From contig JBBIOD010000005.1 of the NCBI GenBank assembly GCA_037443545.1, forward strand, positions 23,894 to 87,893: 64,000 nt of DNA, written 5' to 3'. The notes beneath the pieces were generated by a model, which saw nothing but the letters and a program-made list of their open reading frames with translations, had not been told where the DNA came from and searched no databases. This DNA comes from JASEGV01 sp037443545 (lineage in GTDB: Bacteria; Bacteroidota; Ignavibacteria; UBA10030; BY39). Below, in pieces: positions 1-8,739 of the stretch (position 1 is its first letter; every line of letters starts with the position of its first letter). Position numbers and translations under genes: made by a program.

Positions 1-1
1 A

Positions 2-490
2 CTGAAGAAGAGAATATCGCAGCTCGCAAAGAAAATAAGTAAAGATTATAAGGACAGAATTCCAATTTTTATAGGCGTTTTAAATGGGTCATTTATCTTC
101 TTCTCCGACTTGGTCCGCCAACTAAGCATCGATTGTGAAGTCGATTTTCTGAAACTATCCAGCTACGGTGACGCAAAGATAAGTTCTGGGAATATAAAAA
201 TGCTCAAGGAATTAAACTGTCAGATTGAAGGCAGAGATATAATTATCGTTGAGGATATTGTTGATTCTGGTTTGTCTATCGATTTTATTAAAAATTTAAT
301 CCATAAACAAAATCCGAAGACCCTGAAAGTCGTAACGCTGTTGCTAAAAAAGGATGTCGCAAGAATAAATTTTATAATAGATTATGTAGGTTTTAAAATC
401 CCTTCCTACTTTGTGGTCGGTTATGGCCTCGATTATGCACAACGGATAAGACATTTACGAGCAATTTATAAATTAGCAGAAAACAAATAG
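2..490 (+). CDS. hpt: Hypoxanthine phosphoribosyltransferase, 5' end outside the window
   Basis: This purine-salvage enzyme transfers phosphoribose from PRPP to hypoxanthine or guanine. The reading frame is open from the window edge (first complete codon at base 2), so the start lies upstream. Visible family features are the segment FIGVLNGSFIF near the beginning, the PRPP-binding loop VEDIVDSGLS (about residues 80-90 of the visible part), and a C-terminal stretch IPSYFVVGYGLDYAQRIRHL that matches the end of HPRTs. The stop TAG lies one base before the ftsH start, so the two are probably co-transcribed. The hpt-ftsH order is common in bacteria. Confidence 0.93.
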   Translation: MKKRISQLAKKISKDYKDRIPIFIGVLNGSFIFFSDLVRQLSIDCEVDFLKLSSYGDAKISSGNIKMLKELNCQIEGRDIIIVEDIVDSGLSIDFIKNLIHKQNPKTLKVVTLLLKKDVARINFIIDYVGFKIPSYFVVGYGLDYAQRIRHLRAIYKLAENK

Positions 491-491
491 T

Positions 492-2498
492 ATGGAATAC
501 AAAAATCCAAAAAAACAAAATAAATTAAGACCCGGAAAAAATCCGAAGGGTGAGGGCGATTTCAATTGGGACAAATTAGGCCGCGTATTTTTAACTTGGT
601 TAGGAATACTTGTTACCATCTTCTTCATCATGGCTATTGCCAAAACAACAGGAACCAAAGAATTCGAACTCGCTTATCCCGATTATGTAGAACTTTTAAG
701 ACAAAGGGAAATTAAAGAAGCATCTCTCAATAAATCGGATTACAACCATTATAAATTACATGGAGTCCTTAAAAGAGAAAAACATCTAAAACTCGCAGAT
801 GGTAAACATTCGTTGGTAACAAATTTCTGGACTAATCTCCCTTACCTTGAAAAAGAAACTATCGATTCCTTGAATGCTGCCGGTATCGCATATAAAATAG
901 AGCGGGACGATAGTACCTGGACGAATGCTCTAATAACCATACTTCCTTGGATTTTGATATTGGGTGTTTGGTTATTTTTTATGAGGCGAATGCAAGGAGG
1001 CGGAGGAACGAAAGGCATTTTTTCGTTCGGTAAAAGTAAAGCTAAAATGCTTACAAGTGAACAGCACCGCTTCACGTTTAAAGATGTAGCCGGTGCTGAC
1101 GAAGCTAAAGTTGAACTTCAGGAAGTGATAGAATTTTTGAAAGAACCTTCTAAGTTTCAAAAGTTAGGTGGAAAAATTCCGCGGGGTGTTTTACTGCTCG
1201 GACCTCCCGGCACTGGTAAAACATTATTAGCACGTGCAGTTGCCGGCGAAGCTGGTGTTCCCTTTTTTACAATTTCAGGTGCCGATTTCGTGGAAATGTT
1301 TGTAGGTGTAGGTGCAAGCCGAGTGCGCGACTTGTTTGAAACTGGCAAGAAAAGTGCACCTTGCATAATATTTATTGATGAGATTGATGCCGTCGGACGT
1401 CATCGTGGAGCCGGTTTGGGTGGTGGACACGACGAACGCGAGCAAACATTGAACGCTCTACTTGTCGAGATGGACGGCTTCGAACAAAACAGCGGCGTTA
1501 TAATTATAGCAGCCACTAATAGACCCGATGTCCTTGACCCAGCCTTGATGAGACCCGGACGTTTCGATCGATTAGTTGTTGTCGATAGACCCGACGTGAA
1601 AGGTCGCGAGGGAATTTTAAAAGTCCATACCCGAAAAATTCCCTTAGGCGAAGATGTTCACCTCGATGTGCTGGCGAAAGGAACGCCCGGACTTGCAGGG
1701 GCAGAGTTAGCAAATCTTGTTAACGAAGCTGCATTATTAGCTGCGCGGCAAAATTCACAATCTGTTAATATGCGTCACTTCGAAGAAGCAAAAGATAAAG
1801 TGATGATGGGAACCGAACGCAAAAGCATGATAATCAGCGATACGGAGAAAAAAATAACTGCATTCCATGAAACAGGGCATGTTTTGGTCGCGAAATTGAT
1901 ACCTGAAGCTGACCCTGTGCACAAAGTTACAATAATTCCGCGAGGACGAGCACTCGGTTTAACAACTTACCTCCCCATCGACGAAAAACATACATACTCA
2001 AAGGATTATCTTATGGCGATGATCACTTATGCACTCGGCGGTCGAGCAGCCGAAAAAATTGTATTCAATAAACTTACTACCGGAGCTGGCAATGATATCG
2101 AACGAGCAACCTCTATGAGTCGAAAAATGGTTTGCGAATGGGGTATGAGCGAGGTTTTAGGGCCGCTCAATTATGGACAGAAGGAAGAAGAAATCTTCCT
2201 CGGCCGAGAGGTTACGAGGTCGAAAAATTATTCTGAAGCCACAGCAGTAGCGATTGACCAAGAGATTAAAAATATTGTCGATGCTTGTATGTTGCGTTCT
2301 GAGGAACTTATCAAGAACAATATTGATAAGTTACATGTAATAGCAGAGGCTCTTCTTGAACGTGAAATTTTAGATGGGAATGAAATCGATATTTTGATGC
2401 GTGGCGAATTTTTGCCACCCGTCGAGACAAATCAAACTCCAAAAAAACCGGAGGAAGCAACTCCGCCACATGAAGCAAACTCTGGCGATAAGAAGTAG
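492..2498 (+). CDS. ftsH: ATP-dependent zinc metalloprotease FtsH
   Basis: Membrane-anchored AAA+ protease that degrades misfolded and regulatory proteins at the inner membrane. At 668 residues it has the usual FtsH length. In order: a first membrane segment at about 31-50, a periplasmic domain, a second membrane segment at about 146-163, Walker A GPPGTGKT at 237-244, Walker B IIFIDEID at 292-299, the second region of homology with the arginine finger (NRPDVLDPALMRPGRFD, 343-359), and a zinc-binding HExxH at 459-463 reading HETGH instead of the commoner HEAGH. The C-terminal tail is rich in Pro, Lys and Glu. The start ATG follows the hpt stop by one base, suggesting translational coupling. 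Confidence 0.98.
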   Translation: MEYKNPKKQNKLRPGKNPKGEGDFNWDKLGRVFLTWLGILVTIFFIMAIAKTTGTKEFELAYPDYVELLRQREIKEASLNKSDYNHYKLHGVLKREKHLKLADGKHSLVTNFWTNLPYLEKETIDSLNAAGIAYKIERDDSTWTNALITILPWILILGVWLFFMRRMQGGGGTKGIFSFGKSKAKMLTSEQHRFTFKDVAGADEAKVELQEVIEFLKEPSKFQKLGGKIPRGVLLLGPPGTGKTLLARAVAGEAGVPFFTISGADFVEMFVGVGASRVRDLFETGKKSAPCIIFIDEIDAVGRHRGAGLGGGHDEREQTLNALLVEMDGFEQNSGVIIIAATNRPDVLDPALMRPGRFDRLVVVDRPDVKGREGILKVHTRKIPLGEDVHLDVLAKGTPGLAGAELANLVNEAALLAARQNSQSVNMRHFEEAKDKVMMGTERKSMIISDTEKKITAFHETGHVLVAKLIPEADPVHKVTIIPRGRALGLTTYLPIDEKHTYSKDYLMAMITYALGGRAAEKIVFNKLTTGAGNDIERATSMSRKMVCEWGMSEVLGPLNYGQKEEEIFLGREVTRSKNYSEATAVAIDQEIKNIVDACMLRSEELIKNNIDKLHVIAEALLEREILDGNEIDILMRGEFLPPVETNQTPKKPEEATPPHEANSGDKK

Positions 2499-3158
2499 AT
2501 GTTTAAGAATCTACAAAATATTGAAAAGAATTATAAAATTGAATTTATAAGAAAAAGCATTCATTTCTGTTCTCTTTCGATCCCTGTTGTCTATTTTTTT
2601 ATAGATAAAAAAACAACGCTGTGCATATTGATTCCAATTACAGCATTGTTTGTGGTATTCGATTTAGCGAGATATTATTATCAGCCGGCTGCAAAACTGT
2701 TTTATGAGTATTTCGGTTGGCTCCTGAGAAATTACGAAATAGATAACAAACGAAAGCGGCTTAATGGGGCTTCAAATATTTTAATTTCTGCAATAATATG
2801 TGTAATTATTTTCCCTAAAATTATTACCGTTACCGCCTTCGCGGTTTTAATAATTTCTGATTCTTTAGCCGCTTTAATCGGAAGGCGTTTCGGGAATCAA
2901 AAGTTTTTCAAGAAAAGTCTCGAAGGAGCCCTGGCTTTTATCGGCGGCGGTTTCCTCGTAATCCTCTTAACACCAAAAGTCGATTATTTTTACGCTGAAT
3001 ATTTAATAGCAGCATTTGCAGTAGTAGTTGCAGCTTTTTTTGAAGCGGCTTCCACAGTTGTCGACGATAATTTTACAGTACCAATAAGCATTGGCTTTGT
3101 AATGTGGCTGCTCTATTTACTATTCTTACCAACATACAACCTTTTTATATTTGGATAA
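2499..3158 (+). CDS. Diacylglycerol/polyprenol (CTP-dependent) kinase family membrane protein
   Basis: 219-residue polytopic membrane protein of the SEC59/DGK1/phytol kinase superfamily, which uses CTP to phosphorylate lipid alcohols such as dolichol, phytol or diacylglycerol. The sequence shows the family core: KRLNGAS at about 86-92, the acidic ISDSLAALIGRRFG motif at about 118-132 and KSLEGALAF at about 139-147, set among roughly six hydrophobic segments. ATG directly follows the ftsH stop. The physiological substrate cannot be read from sequence; a polyprenol or undecaprenol role is possible, since a glycan cluster lies about 8 kb away, but this is inference. Confidence 0.82.
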   Translation: MFKNLQNIEKNYKIEFIRKSIHFCSLSIPVVYFFIDKKTTLCILIPITALFVVFDLARYYYQPAAKLFYEYFGWLLRNYEIDNKRKRLNGASNILISAIICVIIFPKIITVTAFAVLIISDSLAALIGRRFGNQKFFKKSLEGALAFIGGGFLVILLTPKVDYFYAEYLIAAFAVVVAAFFEAASTVVDDNFTVPISIGFVMWLLYLLFLPTYNLFIFG

Positions 3159-3161
3159 TCT

Positions 3162-3650
3162 ATGAAAGTATATTTATCGGGCGGTATGGAATACGCCGAC
3201 GGCGAAGGATTCCAGTGGAGGCAAGAACTCCAAACCTGGATTGAACAAAACCTTAAACATAAATGCTTTAATCCTAATCATGAAAGCAATATATTTTTCG
3301 ATACAAACTATCCTTCAGTAAATTTCCGGGATTTAAAAATCCAGGATATCGACCTTTACAAAACGATAGCTACAAAATTAGTCGAAATAGACAGCGATGA
3401 AATTGCCAAGAATACAGATTATTTGATATGCTATTGGGATAACGGAGCAGCAAAAGGTGCAGGAACAAAGGGTGAATTAACGATGGCTAAGTTTTTTGCT
3501 AAACCTGTTTATTTAGTTACCTCGTTTCCATTATCAGATATCCCCGGCTGGGTTTTGGGCTGCACCACAAAATTCTTTAGTAGCTTTGATGATTTAAAAG
3601 AGTTTTTGATGAGTAGGTTTAATAATGCTAAAGCACTAACAACCAATTAG
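3162..3650 (+). CDS. Nucleoside 2-deoxyribosyltransferase-like protein
   Basis: 162 residues. The N-terminus (YLSGGMEYADGEGFQWR) and the segment GAGTKGELTMAKFFAKPVYLVT resemble the nucleoside 2-deoxyribosyltransferase fold, where a glutamate in a GE-x-x-x-A turn is the nucleophile and the N-terminal Y-x-S/A-G turn lines the nucleoside pocket. Such proteins cleave or exchange N-glycosidic bonds in nucleotides and are also found as phage or accessory enzymes, so the precise reaction is uncertain. It follows the kinase-like gene by 3 bases and is the last gene of the + operon. Its stop codon lies in the first unit of a CAATTAG heptamer repeat, so the last residues (KALTTN) may have been altered by repeat slippage. 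Confidence 0.62.
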   Translation: MKVYLSGGMEYADGEGFQWRQELQTWIEQNLKHKCFNPNHESNIFFDTNYPSVNFRDLKIQDIDLYKTIATKLVEIDSDEIAKNTDYLICYWDNGAAKGAGTKGELTMAKFFAKPVYLVTSFPLSDIPGWVLGCTTKFFSSFDDLKEFLMSRFNNAKALTTN

Positions 3651-3663
3651 CAATTAGCAATTA
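3644..3663 (+). repeat. Short tandem heptamer repeat CAATTAG x2 plus a variant copy
   Basis: CAATTAG occurs at 3644-3650 and 3651-3657, followed by CAATTAA. A further GCAATTAAC lies at about 3671. The first copy supplies the TAG stop of the preceding gene. This looks like a slippage-generated microsatellite. Confidence 0.7.
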
Positions 3664-3764
3664 ACTATTGGCAATTAACATACGACTCCTAACGGGGTCC
3701 TCTCAAACAAGCGCCGATAACACGGTCGGAAAAAAAAATTCGTTCACGATGCTTTGTTCATTAA

Positions 3765-3786
3765 GCGTCAGTAATAATACTGATGC
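3765..3786. repeat. Small hairpin in the convergent intergenic region
   Basis: A 9-bp stem with one G-T pair (GCGTCAGTA / TACTGATGC) around a 4-base loop. It lies between the convergent + operon ending at 3650 and the - operon ending at 3920. There is no T-run on either side, so a terminator role is weakly supported. The rest of 3664-3867 shows no gene. Confidence 0.35.
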
Positions 3787-3867
3787 GTTGATTGTGATGA
3801 AGAACTAAATATTTTATCAGTATATCCGTTGATGGATGTGTGATTTTCGAGAACGCGAACAACACGC

Positions 3868-3916
3868 AAACTTCCGATTTTTTCAAAACTAAGACTCGGC
3901 CTATAATCGGAAGTTT
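3868..3916 (-). repeat. Perfect 11-bp inverted repeat just behind the Fe-S oxidoreductase gene
   Basis: AAACTTCCGAT at 3868-3878 and its exact complement at 3906-3916, with a 27-base spacer, start 4 bases past the stop of the gene at 3920. The position suggests a 3'-end or terminator structure for the long minus-strand run, but no U-tract follows and the loop is long. Confidence 0.4.
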
Positions 3917-3919
3917 ATC

Positions 3920-5890
3920 TCAATTTTCAAGCCCTTCAGCAACCAATTCTGCTATATCTTTTACAGCTACCTTATCAGCAGCTTCCTTGTCTTTCACGCC
4001 GTCGGAAAGCATCGTTAGGCAGAAAGGACAAGCGGTGCCGATAATATCCGGTTTGAGTGCAAGTGCTTCTTCAGTTCTTTCGAGGTTCACGCGTTTCCCG
4101 ATATTTTCTTCCATGAACATTCTCGATCCTCCGGCGCCGCAGCAAAATCCCTTATCTTTCGCTCTTCTCATCTCGAGGCATTTATCCCCCGTAATATTCT
4201 CGATAATCTCGCGTGGTGAATCGTACACATCATTATACCTCCCTAAGTAACACGAATCGTGGTAGGTAATTTTCTGGGAGGCATTTGCCGACACACGAAT
4301 CTTCTTATCTTTTATCAGATTTAAAATGAAATCGGTATGGTGGATAACTTCGTAGTTACCTCCAAACTTAGGATACTCATTCTTAAGTGCATTAAGGCAG
4401 TGCGGACAGGCGGTTACAATTTTCTTGATGTTGTATTTATTCAGAGTCGTTACATTCTCGTTTATGAGCATTTGGGCAAGATATTCGTTGCCCGCTCTGC
4501 GTGCTGAGTCGCCGGTACATTTTTCCTCGTTGCCCAAGATCGCAAATTTCACATCGGCTTTCTGCAATATTTTCACAATTGCTCGTGTAACTTTCTTAGC
4601 CCGCTCATCGAATGCACCAGCACAACCCACCCAGAACAAAATTTCAGCGTCCTGAATTTGCGAAATAACAGGAACATCCAAACCTTCAGCCCAGCCAGCT
4701 CTTGAGGCAGAACTGAATGCCCAAGGAGTATAATTTCGCTCAAGATTTTGAAAAGTAACTTGCAATTCTTTTGGAAAACGCGACTCGTTTAAGACCAAAT
4801 ATCGTCGCATCTCAATAATCGAATCGACATGCTCTATCATTACGGGGCATTCTTCCATACAAGCCATACAGGTCGTGCAAGCCCATAATTCATCTTCTGT
4901 AATATAATCATCCACTAATTTATTTTTAAGTCCTTGTTCCTGCGAAGTTTGTGCAGCACCTTTTTCATAAATACGGCGGCGCAAATCTTCGAATATTTTA
5001 CGTGGCGATAACGGTTTCCCTGTTATGTTAGCAGGACATACAGCAACACATCTGCCGCATTCAGTACAAGTGTAACTATCTAAAAGTTGTTTCCATGTAA
5101 AATCTTCAACATCTGAAGCTCCGAATTTTGTTAACGTTTCGTCGCTTAAATCTATTGTTTTAAGTGTTCCCTTTGGCGTCGCCTTAGAAAAATAAACGTT
5201 CGGTATCGATGTTAAAACATGTAAATGCTTGGAGTAAGGAAGATAATTTAGAAATATAAGGACTAAACCGATGTGTATCCACCAAAAGAAATGATAAAAT
5301 ACTGTCAGCGTTTCGTTACCAAAGGAAGAAAAGAGAGGAACTAATTTAGCTGAAACAATATTAGCAGATAAAACTGTTGGGTGTATAGACATTCTTGTTG
5401 CACTTTGCCCGTACATCGAAAGCATAATAAACAGAATCATTGCTAAAATAAAGTAAGCCTCTGCTGATGAATGATTTACAAAACGTTTTGGTTTTAAAAC
5501 GATACGGCGAAAGAAAGCATATAAGATGGATACAACGACTAAAAGAGCAAATAATTCTTGAAGGAAAATTAGTGGAGAATGAAGCGAACCTAAAAAAGCG
5601 AATGAAAATTCGGAATAAAACCCCTCGCCGATAGATTCGATAATTGCGCTGAACAAAACTACAAAACCCCAGAATATAAAAAAGTGCATTAAGCCCGCTA
5701 ATGGTTCTCGGAGTAGTTTGGTTTGTCCAAAACCAACGACTAATACTCGCTTGAGTCGTTGAAACGGTTTGTCTGTTCGATACTCTACACGCCCTAATTT
5801 TAGATACGAGATTAATCTTCTCACATTATAAATGAAAAAAGAAATCGAAATAATAAAAATAAAAACGAAAACAATATTTTGTGTAGTCAT
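3920..5890 (-). CDS. Membrane-bound heterodisulfide-reductase-like Fe-S oxidoreductase
   Basis: 656-residue fusion. Residues about 1-225 form roughly six membrane helices of the nitrate-reductase-gamma/HdrE type, likely carrying heme b and meeting a quinone pool. They are followed by a ferredoxin dicluster (C275-x2-C278-x2-C281-x3-C285 and C338-x2-C341-x2-C344-x3-C348) and then two CCG (DUF224) domains, the second with the FCCGAGG motif near the C-terminus. This architecture is known from Fe-S proteins that pass electrons between an ETF/acyl-CoA dehydrogenase or a thiol substrate and the quinone pool. No etf genes are in the window, so the partner is unknown. It is the last gene of the minus-strand run, 8 bases after the PhzF gene. 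Confidence 0.86.
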   Translation of the reverse strand: MTTQNIVFVFIFIISISFFIYNVRRLISYLKLGRVEYRTDKPFQRLKRVLVVGFGQTKLLREPLAGLMHFFIFWGFVVLFSAIIESIGEGFYSEFSFAFLGSLHSPLIFLQELFALLVVVSILYAFFRRIVLKPKRFVNHSSAEAYFILAMILFIMLSMYGQSATRMSIHPTVLSANIVSAKLVPLFSSFGNETLTVFYHFFWWIHIGLVLIFLNYLPYSKHLHVLTSIPNVYFSKATPKGTLKTIDLSDETLTKFGASDVEDFTWKQLLDSYTCTECGRCVAVCPANITGKPLSPRKIFEDLRRRIYEKGAAQTSQEQGLKNKLVDDYITEDELWACTTCMACMEECPVMIEHVDSIIEMRRYLVLNESRFPKELQVTFQNLERNYTPWAFSSASRAGWAEGLDVPVISQIQDAEILFWVGCAGAFDERAKKVTRAIVKILQKADVKFAILGNEEKCTGDSARRAGNEYLAQMLINENVTTLNKYNIKKIVTACPHCLNALKNEYPKFGGNYEVIHHTDFILNLIKDKKIRVSANASQKITYHDSCYLGRYNDVYDSPREIIENITGDKCLEMRRAKDKGFCCGAGGSRMFMEENIGKRVNLERTEEALALKPDIIGTACPFCLTMLSDGVKDKEAADKVAVKDIAELVAEGLEN

Positions 5891-5898
5891 AATTTTTT

Positions 5899-6816
5899 TT
5901 ATTGTTTATTTGGAATAAGTATATCGGTCTCGAAGACGGTTACTGCATAACCACCGATTTTTATCGATTGGACTTTATTATTTTCTACCGACAAAGTAAC
6001 ATTAATTCGCCCTTTTCTGCCTAGCACATCCCCTTGCTCGGCAATATAGGTAGCCACACCATTAACGGGTGTCAACAAACTATTTTCAAATAGAAAAACA
6101 GCCAGCGGTCCGTGTGTTGAACCTGTTACCGGATCTTCTTGAATTCCTTCGTTTGGAGCGAAAAACCGTAAATGAACCAACGATTCCCGGTCAATCGTTT
6201 CTAGCGTAAATACACAGATCCCCTGCAAATTTCTTTGATTTAAGAAATTAGTCAAGGCAAAATAATTTGGCTTTATGCTATACAGAACGTGCAACCTTCG
6301 TATCGGTACGAAAAGATATTCTGATCGGAGTATTAATATTTTAGGATCTACGTCACTAATATTAAGGTTTAATATTCTAATAATATCTAATTTTTGGTAT
6401 TGATAGCGTTCGAATTTAGTGGGAACGTTTAAACCCACATTTATACCAATTTTCTCTTCTGATTTAATAACTTCGACGGGAAGAATTCCCGATTTTGTTT
6501 CAACCCGGAAATTATAAGTTCCAAGTTTTTCCATCCCGTATAAACCATCTTCAGCGAGCGAATGAAAAGCCGCAATCGTTGCATGTCCGCAAAGTGGTAC
6601 TTCTATGAGAGGAGTAAACCAGAGCAACTGTAAATCGGCTTCCTGAACGGATGGAGGTATAACGAAAGCTGTCTCTGATAGATTCATTTCGCGGGCAATA
6701 CTCTGCATTTGCCTCGAATCAAGTTTACTCGCATCGTTTACTACGGCTGCTGGGTTTCCTTGAAACGGAGTTGTTGTGAACGCGTCAATTTGTTTTATGT
6801 GAATTCTATTCCCCAT
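5899..6816 (-). CDS. PhzF family isomerase
   Basis: 305 residues with the diagnostic PhzF start IDAFTTTPFQGNPAAVV, the catalytic glutamate in LSETAFV (E48), the GHATIAA turn at about 77-83 and DPVTGSTHGPLAVF at about 221-234. PhzF-fold proteins are two-domain isomerases or epimerases. The phenazine enzyme is one member, but most bacterial homologues have unknown substrates and no phenazine genes are nearby, so the name should not be taken as a pathway assignment. It lies 6 bases after yjbQ and is probably co-transcribed with it. Confidence 0.9.
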   Translation of the reverse strand: MGNRIHIKQIDAFTTTPFQGNPAAVVNDASKLDSRQMQSIAREMNLSETAFVIPPSVQEADLQLLWFTPLIEVPLCGHATIAAFHSLAEDGLYGMEKLGTYNFRVETKSGILPVEVIKSEEKIGINVGLNVPTKFERYQYQKLDIIRILNLNISDVDPKILILRSEYLFVPIRRLHVLYSIKPNYFALTNFLNQRNLQGICVFTLETIDRESLVHLRFFAPNEGIQEDPVTGSTHGPLAVFLFENSLLTPVNGVATYIAEQGDVLGRKGRINVTLSVENNKVQSIKIGGYAVTVFETDILIPNKQ

Positions 6817-6822
6817 AAAAAT

Positions 6823-7242
6823 TTAAACTCCTAATATTTTGCATATTATTGTACGTTGGCGAGGGCGGTTGTCAAAATCGATTAACACTACTTGTTGCCA
6901 TACTCCTAATTGAGTCGCCCCATCTTCTATCGGAATTGTTAACGATGTTCCAAGCAAAGTCGATCGTAAGTGAGCATACCCATTTCCGTCCTGCCATGTT
7001 TCGTCGTGATGGTATCGGTGTTTCGTCGACACAATTTTTTCAAAAGCTTCAGGCAAATCTTTTAGTAAACCGGGCTCATATTCCATTGTGCTTAAACCGG
7101 CTGTTGAACCAACGACGAATATATTAACTATCCCATTCTTGATACCGGATTTATTAACAACAGAATTTATTTTTTCTGAAATGTTGATAATATCAGAATT
7201 CCCTTTTGTCGTTATTTCGATATTTTCAGAAATTACTCTCAT
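6823..7242 (-). CDS. yjbQ: YjbQ family (UPF0047) protein, secondary thiamine-phosphate synthase type
   Basis: 139 residues, the usual length for this family. Recognisable are the GSTAGLSTMEYEPGL segment, RYHHDETWQDGNGYAHLRS with clustered metal-binding-type histidines, and the end QVVLIDFDNRPRQRTI. Members partly replace ThiE when overexpressed, but their native role is unsettled. The start overlaps the end of the upstream DUF4905 gene by 17 bases, indicating coupled translation. Confidence 0.93.
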   Translation of the reverse strand: MRVISENIEITTKGNSDIINISEKINSVVNKSGIKNGIVNIFVVGSTAGLSTMEYEPGLLKDLPEAFEKIVSTKHRYHHDETWQDGNGYAHLRSTLLGTSLTIPIEDGATQLGVWQQVVLIDFDNRPRQRTIICKILGV

Positions 7243-8083
7243 ATAACTTTATAGCTTTTAATATTGTTTTATCTTTTATGTAAACCAGAAAATTTTCTTT
7301 TACAAAATATTTTGGAATAACCGGCATATTAACCGATGATACGATTTTATCTCTATAAAGAATTTTATTTTTAGTATTTAAAACACAGATATACTCGTCA
7401 TACTTTGGTGTAGAGATTTCGTCGTTAATCTTCCTGCTGTATCCTAATACATTTACATCGTTCTCAACATCTGTGAATACTTCTACCGGATCTGCGATAT
7501 CCCCTTTTATATTTTCTTCTTTGATAAATATATTAACCGTTTCGTTCTGTGTATCATTTATCGAATATTCAAATGGTGTTTGATAAAAGAGCCGCTCATC
7601 AATTATAAATTCTTTTGATATACTATTGAATTCATCTTCGTCTAACTCACAGAGGATTTCGCCGGTTGACAAGTTAAGTTTTAATTTTTGAGGAGCTGTA
7701 AAACTGTTTTTCGATACGATTAAATAATTGTTTCCGGATGATATAAAAACTAATTCGTCTCTGCGCCATAATGTTTTGCCGGTATTGATATCAACCGCTA
7801 TAATATTTTTGTGAGCTGGAAAATCGGGTCTTTCAAACTCATGTAAAATTACAACATCACCGAAAATCCCCTCAATGCCGATCCACCATGTTTCGGATAA
7901 CTTAATATTACCCCATCTCGATTCACCGGTTACGGCGTTGAGGCAATGAAAAGAAACAACCTTGTCGATAGCATTCCTGACTTCAGTTATAATTAAATTT
8001 TGATGATTGGGAAATACCCGCCAGATTGGGTTAAAAAAATTGATTTCCCACCCGACTTTCCTTTTATTTTTTTTAAATATCAA
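7226..8083 (-). CDS. DUF4905-like beta-propeller protein
   Basis: 285 residues, soluble, with no signal peptide. Repeated units such as CLNAVTGESRWGNI, AVDINTGKTLWRRDE and LNLSTGEILCEL are PQQ/WD40-like blades. The opening WEINFFNPIWRVFP resembles DUF4905, a Bacteroidota-type family of unknown function. Translation must start at the TTG at 8083, because a TAA lies two codons upstream in frame. A promoter-like TTGATA-N17-TATCTT at 8120-8148 would give a leader of about 30 bases. No catalytic residues are evident; a binding or scaffold role is only a guess. Confidence 0.7.
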   Translation of the reverse strand: MIFKKNKRKVGWEINFFNPIWRVFPNHQNLIITEVRNAIDKVVSFHCLNAVTGESRWGNIKLSETWWIGIEGIFGDVVILHEFERPDFPAHKNIIAVDINTGKTLWRRDELVFISSGNNYLIVSKNSFTAPQKLKLNLSTGEILCELDEDEFNSISKEFIIDERLFYQTPFEYSINDTQNETVNIFIKEENIKGDIADPVEVFTDVENDVNVLGYSRKINDEISTPKYDEYICVLNTKNKILYRDKIVSSVNMPVIPKYFVKENFLVYIKDKTILKAIKLYESNF

Positions 8084-8119
8084 CGGTTACCAGACCATAA
8101 TTCGTTAAAAATATGGTAT

Positions 8120-8148
8120 AAGATAACAATCTCGACTTACATTATCAA
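8120..8148 (-). promoter_or_regulatory. Putative sigma70-type promoter upstream of the DUF4905 gene
   Basis: On the minus strand TTGATA (8143-8148), a 17-base spacer and TATCTT (8120-8125). It overlaps the end of rdgB and would start transcription near 8113, about 30 bases before the TTG start. It could drive the DUF4905-yjbQ-PhzF-Fe-S group separately from the upstream run. Confidence 0.5.
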
Positions 8149-8735
8149 GTATAATTTTTAATAATTGGTTTTATTAGACTGAATGCCCGCCCCCTGTGAC
8201 TTATAGAATTCTTCACTTCTGGTGGTAATTCAGCAAACGTTTGTTGATAACCCTCGGGTATAAAAAGCGGATCATACCCAAATCCCCCACTGCCTCGTAA
8301 TTCAGTAATTATTCTCCCTGTGCAAAATCCTTCTACAATGTGTTCGCTCTCAAAAGTTTTAAATACAACAACACAACGGAATCGAGCTTTCCTCTCATCA
8401 TCATGATAATTTTCCAAATACCTCAAAAGTTTTTGATTATTCTTCTGATAGTCCTTCGGTTCACCCGCAAAACGTGCTGAGTAAACTCCCGGTTGCATAT
8501 TTAGAGCATAGACTTCCAAACCGGAATCATCACTCAAAACCGGAGTCTGCAAAATACTAAAAGCCTTGCGTGCTTTTTTGAGAGCATTCTCTTCAAATGT
8601 CTTCCCATCTTCTATAATTTCAGGAATCTCCGGATAGTCTTTAAAACTCTTCAAATTTAGATTAAGGTCAGATAATATCTCTGTGATCTCACGAACTTTG
8701 CCTTCGTTATTACTTGCAATAACTAAATTTTTCAT
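8145..8735 (-). CDS. rdgB: XTP/dITP diphosphatase (RdgB/HAM1 family)
   Basis: House-cleaning enzyme that hydrolyses dITP, XTP and ITP to monophosphates, keeping deaminated purines out of DNA and RNA. The 196-residue length is normal. Motifs: ASNNEGKVREI at the N-terminus, VLSDDSGLEVYALN around residue 65 with the catalytic/metal Asp pair, GVYSARFAG, GFGYDPLFIPEG at about 150 and the C-terminal SHRGRAF. It lies 4 bases after radA and probably belongs to the same transcript. Confidence 0.97.
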   Translation of the reverse strand: MKNLVIASNNEGKVREITEILSDLNLNLKSFKDYPEIPEIIEDGKTFEENALKKARKAFSILQTPVLSDDSGLEVYALNMQPGVYSARFAGEPKDYQKNNQKLLRYLENYHDDERKARFRCVVVFKTFESEHIVEGFCTGRIITELRGSGGFGYDPLFIPEGYQQTFAELPPEVKNSISHRGRAFSLIKPIIKNYT

Positions 8736-8739
8736 TAAT

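Noticed and set aside
3840..4250. Open frame of 136 codons on the + strand overlapping the end of the Fe-S oxidoreductase
   Set aside because: It is antisense to the conserved CCG domain and its sequence is low-complexity Ser/Thr/Ile-rich without any family pattern.
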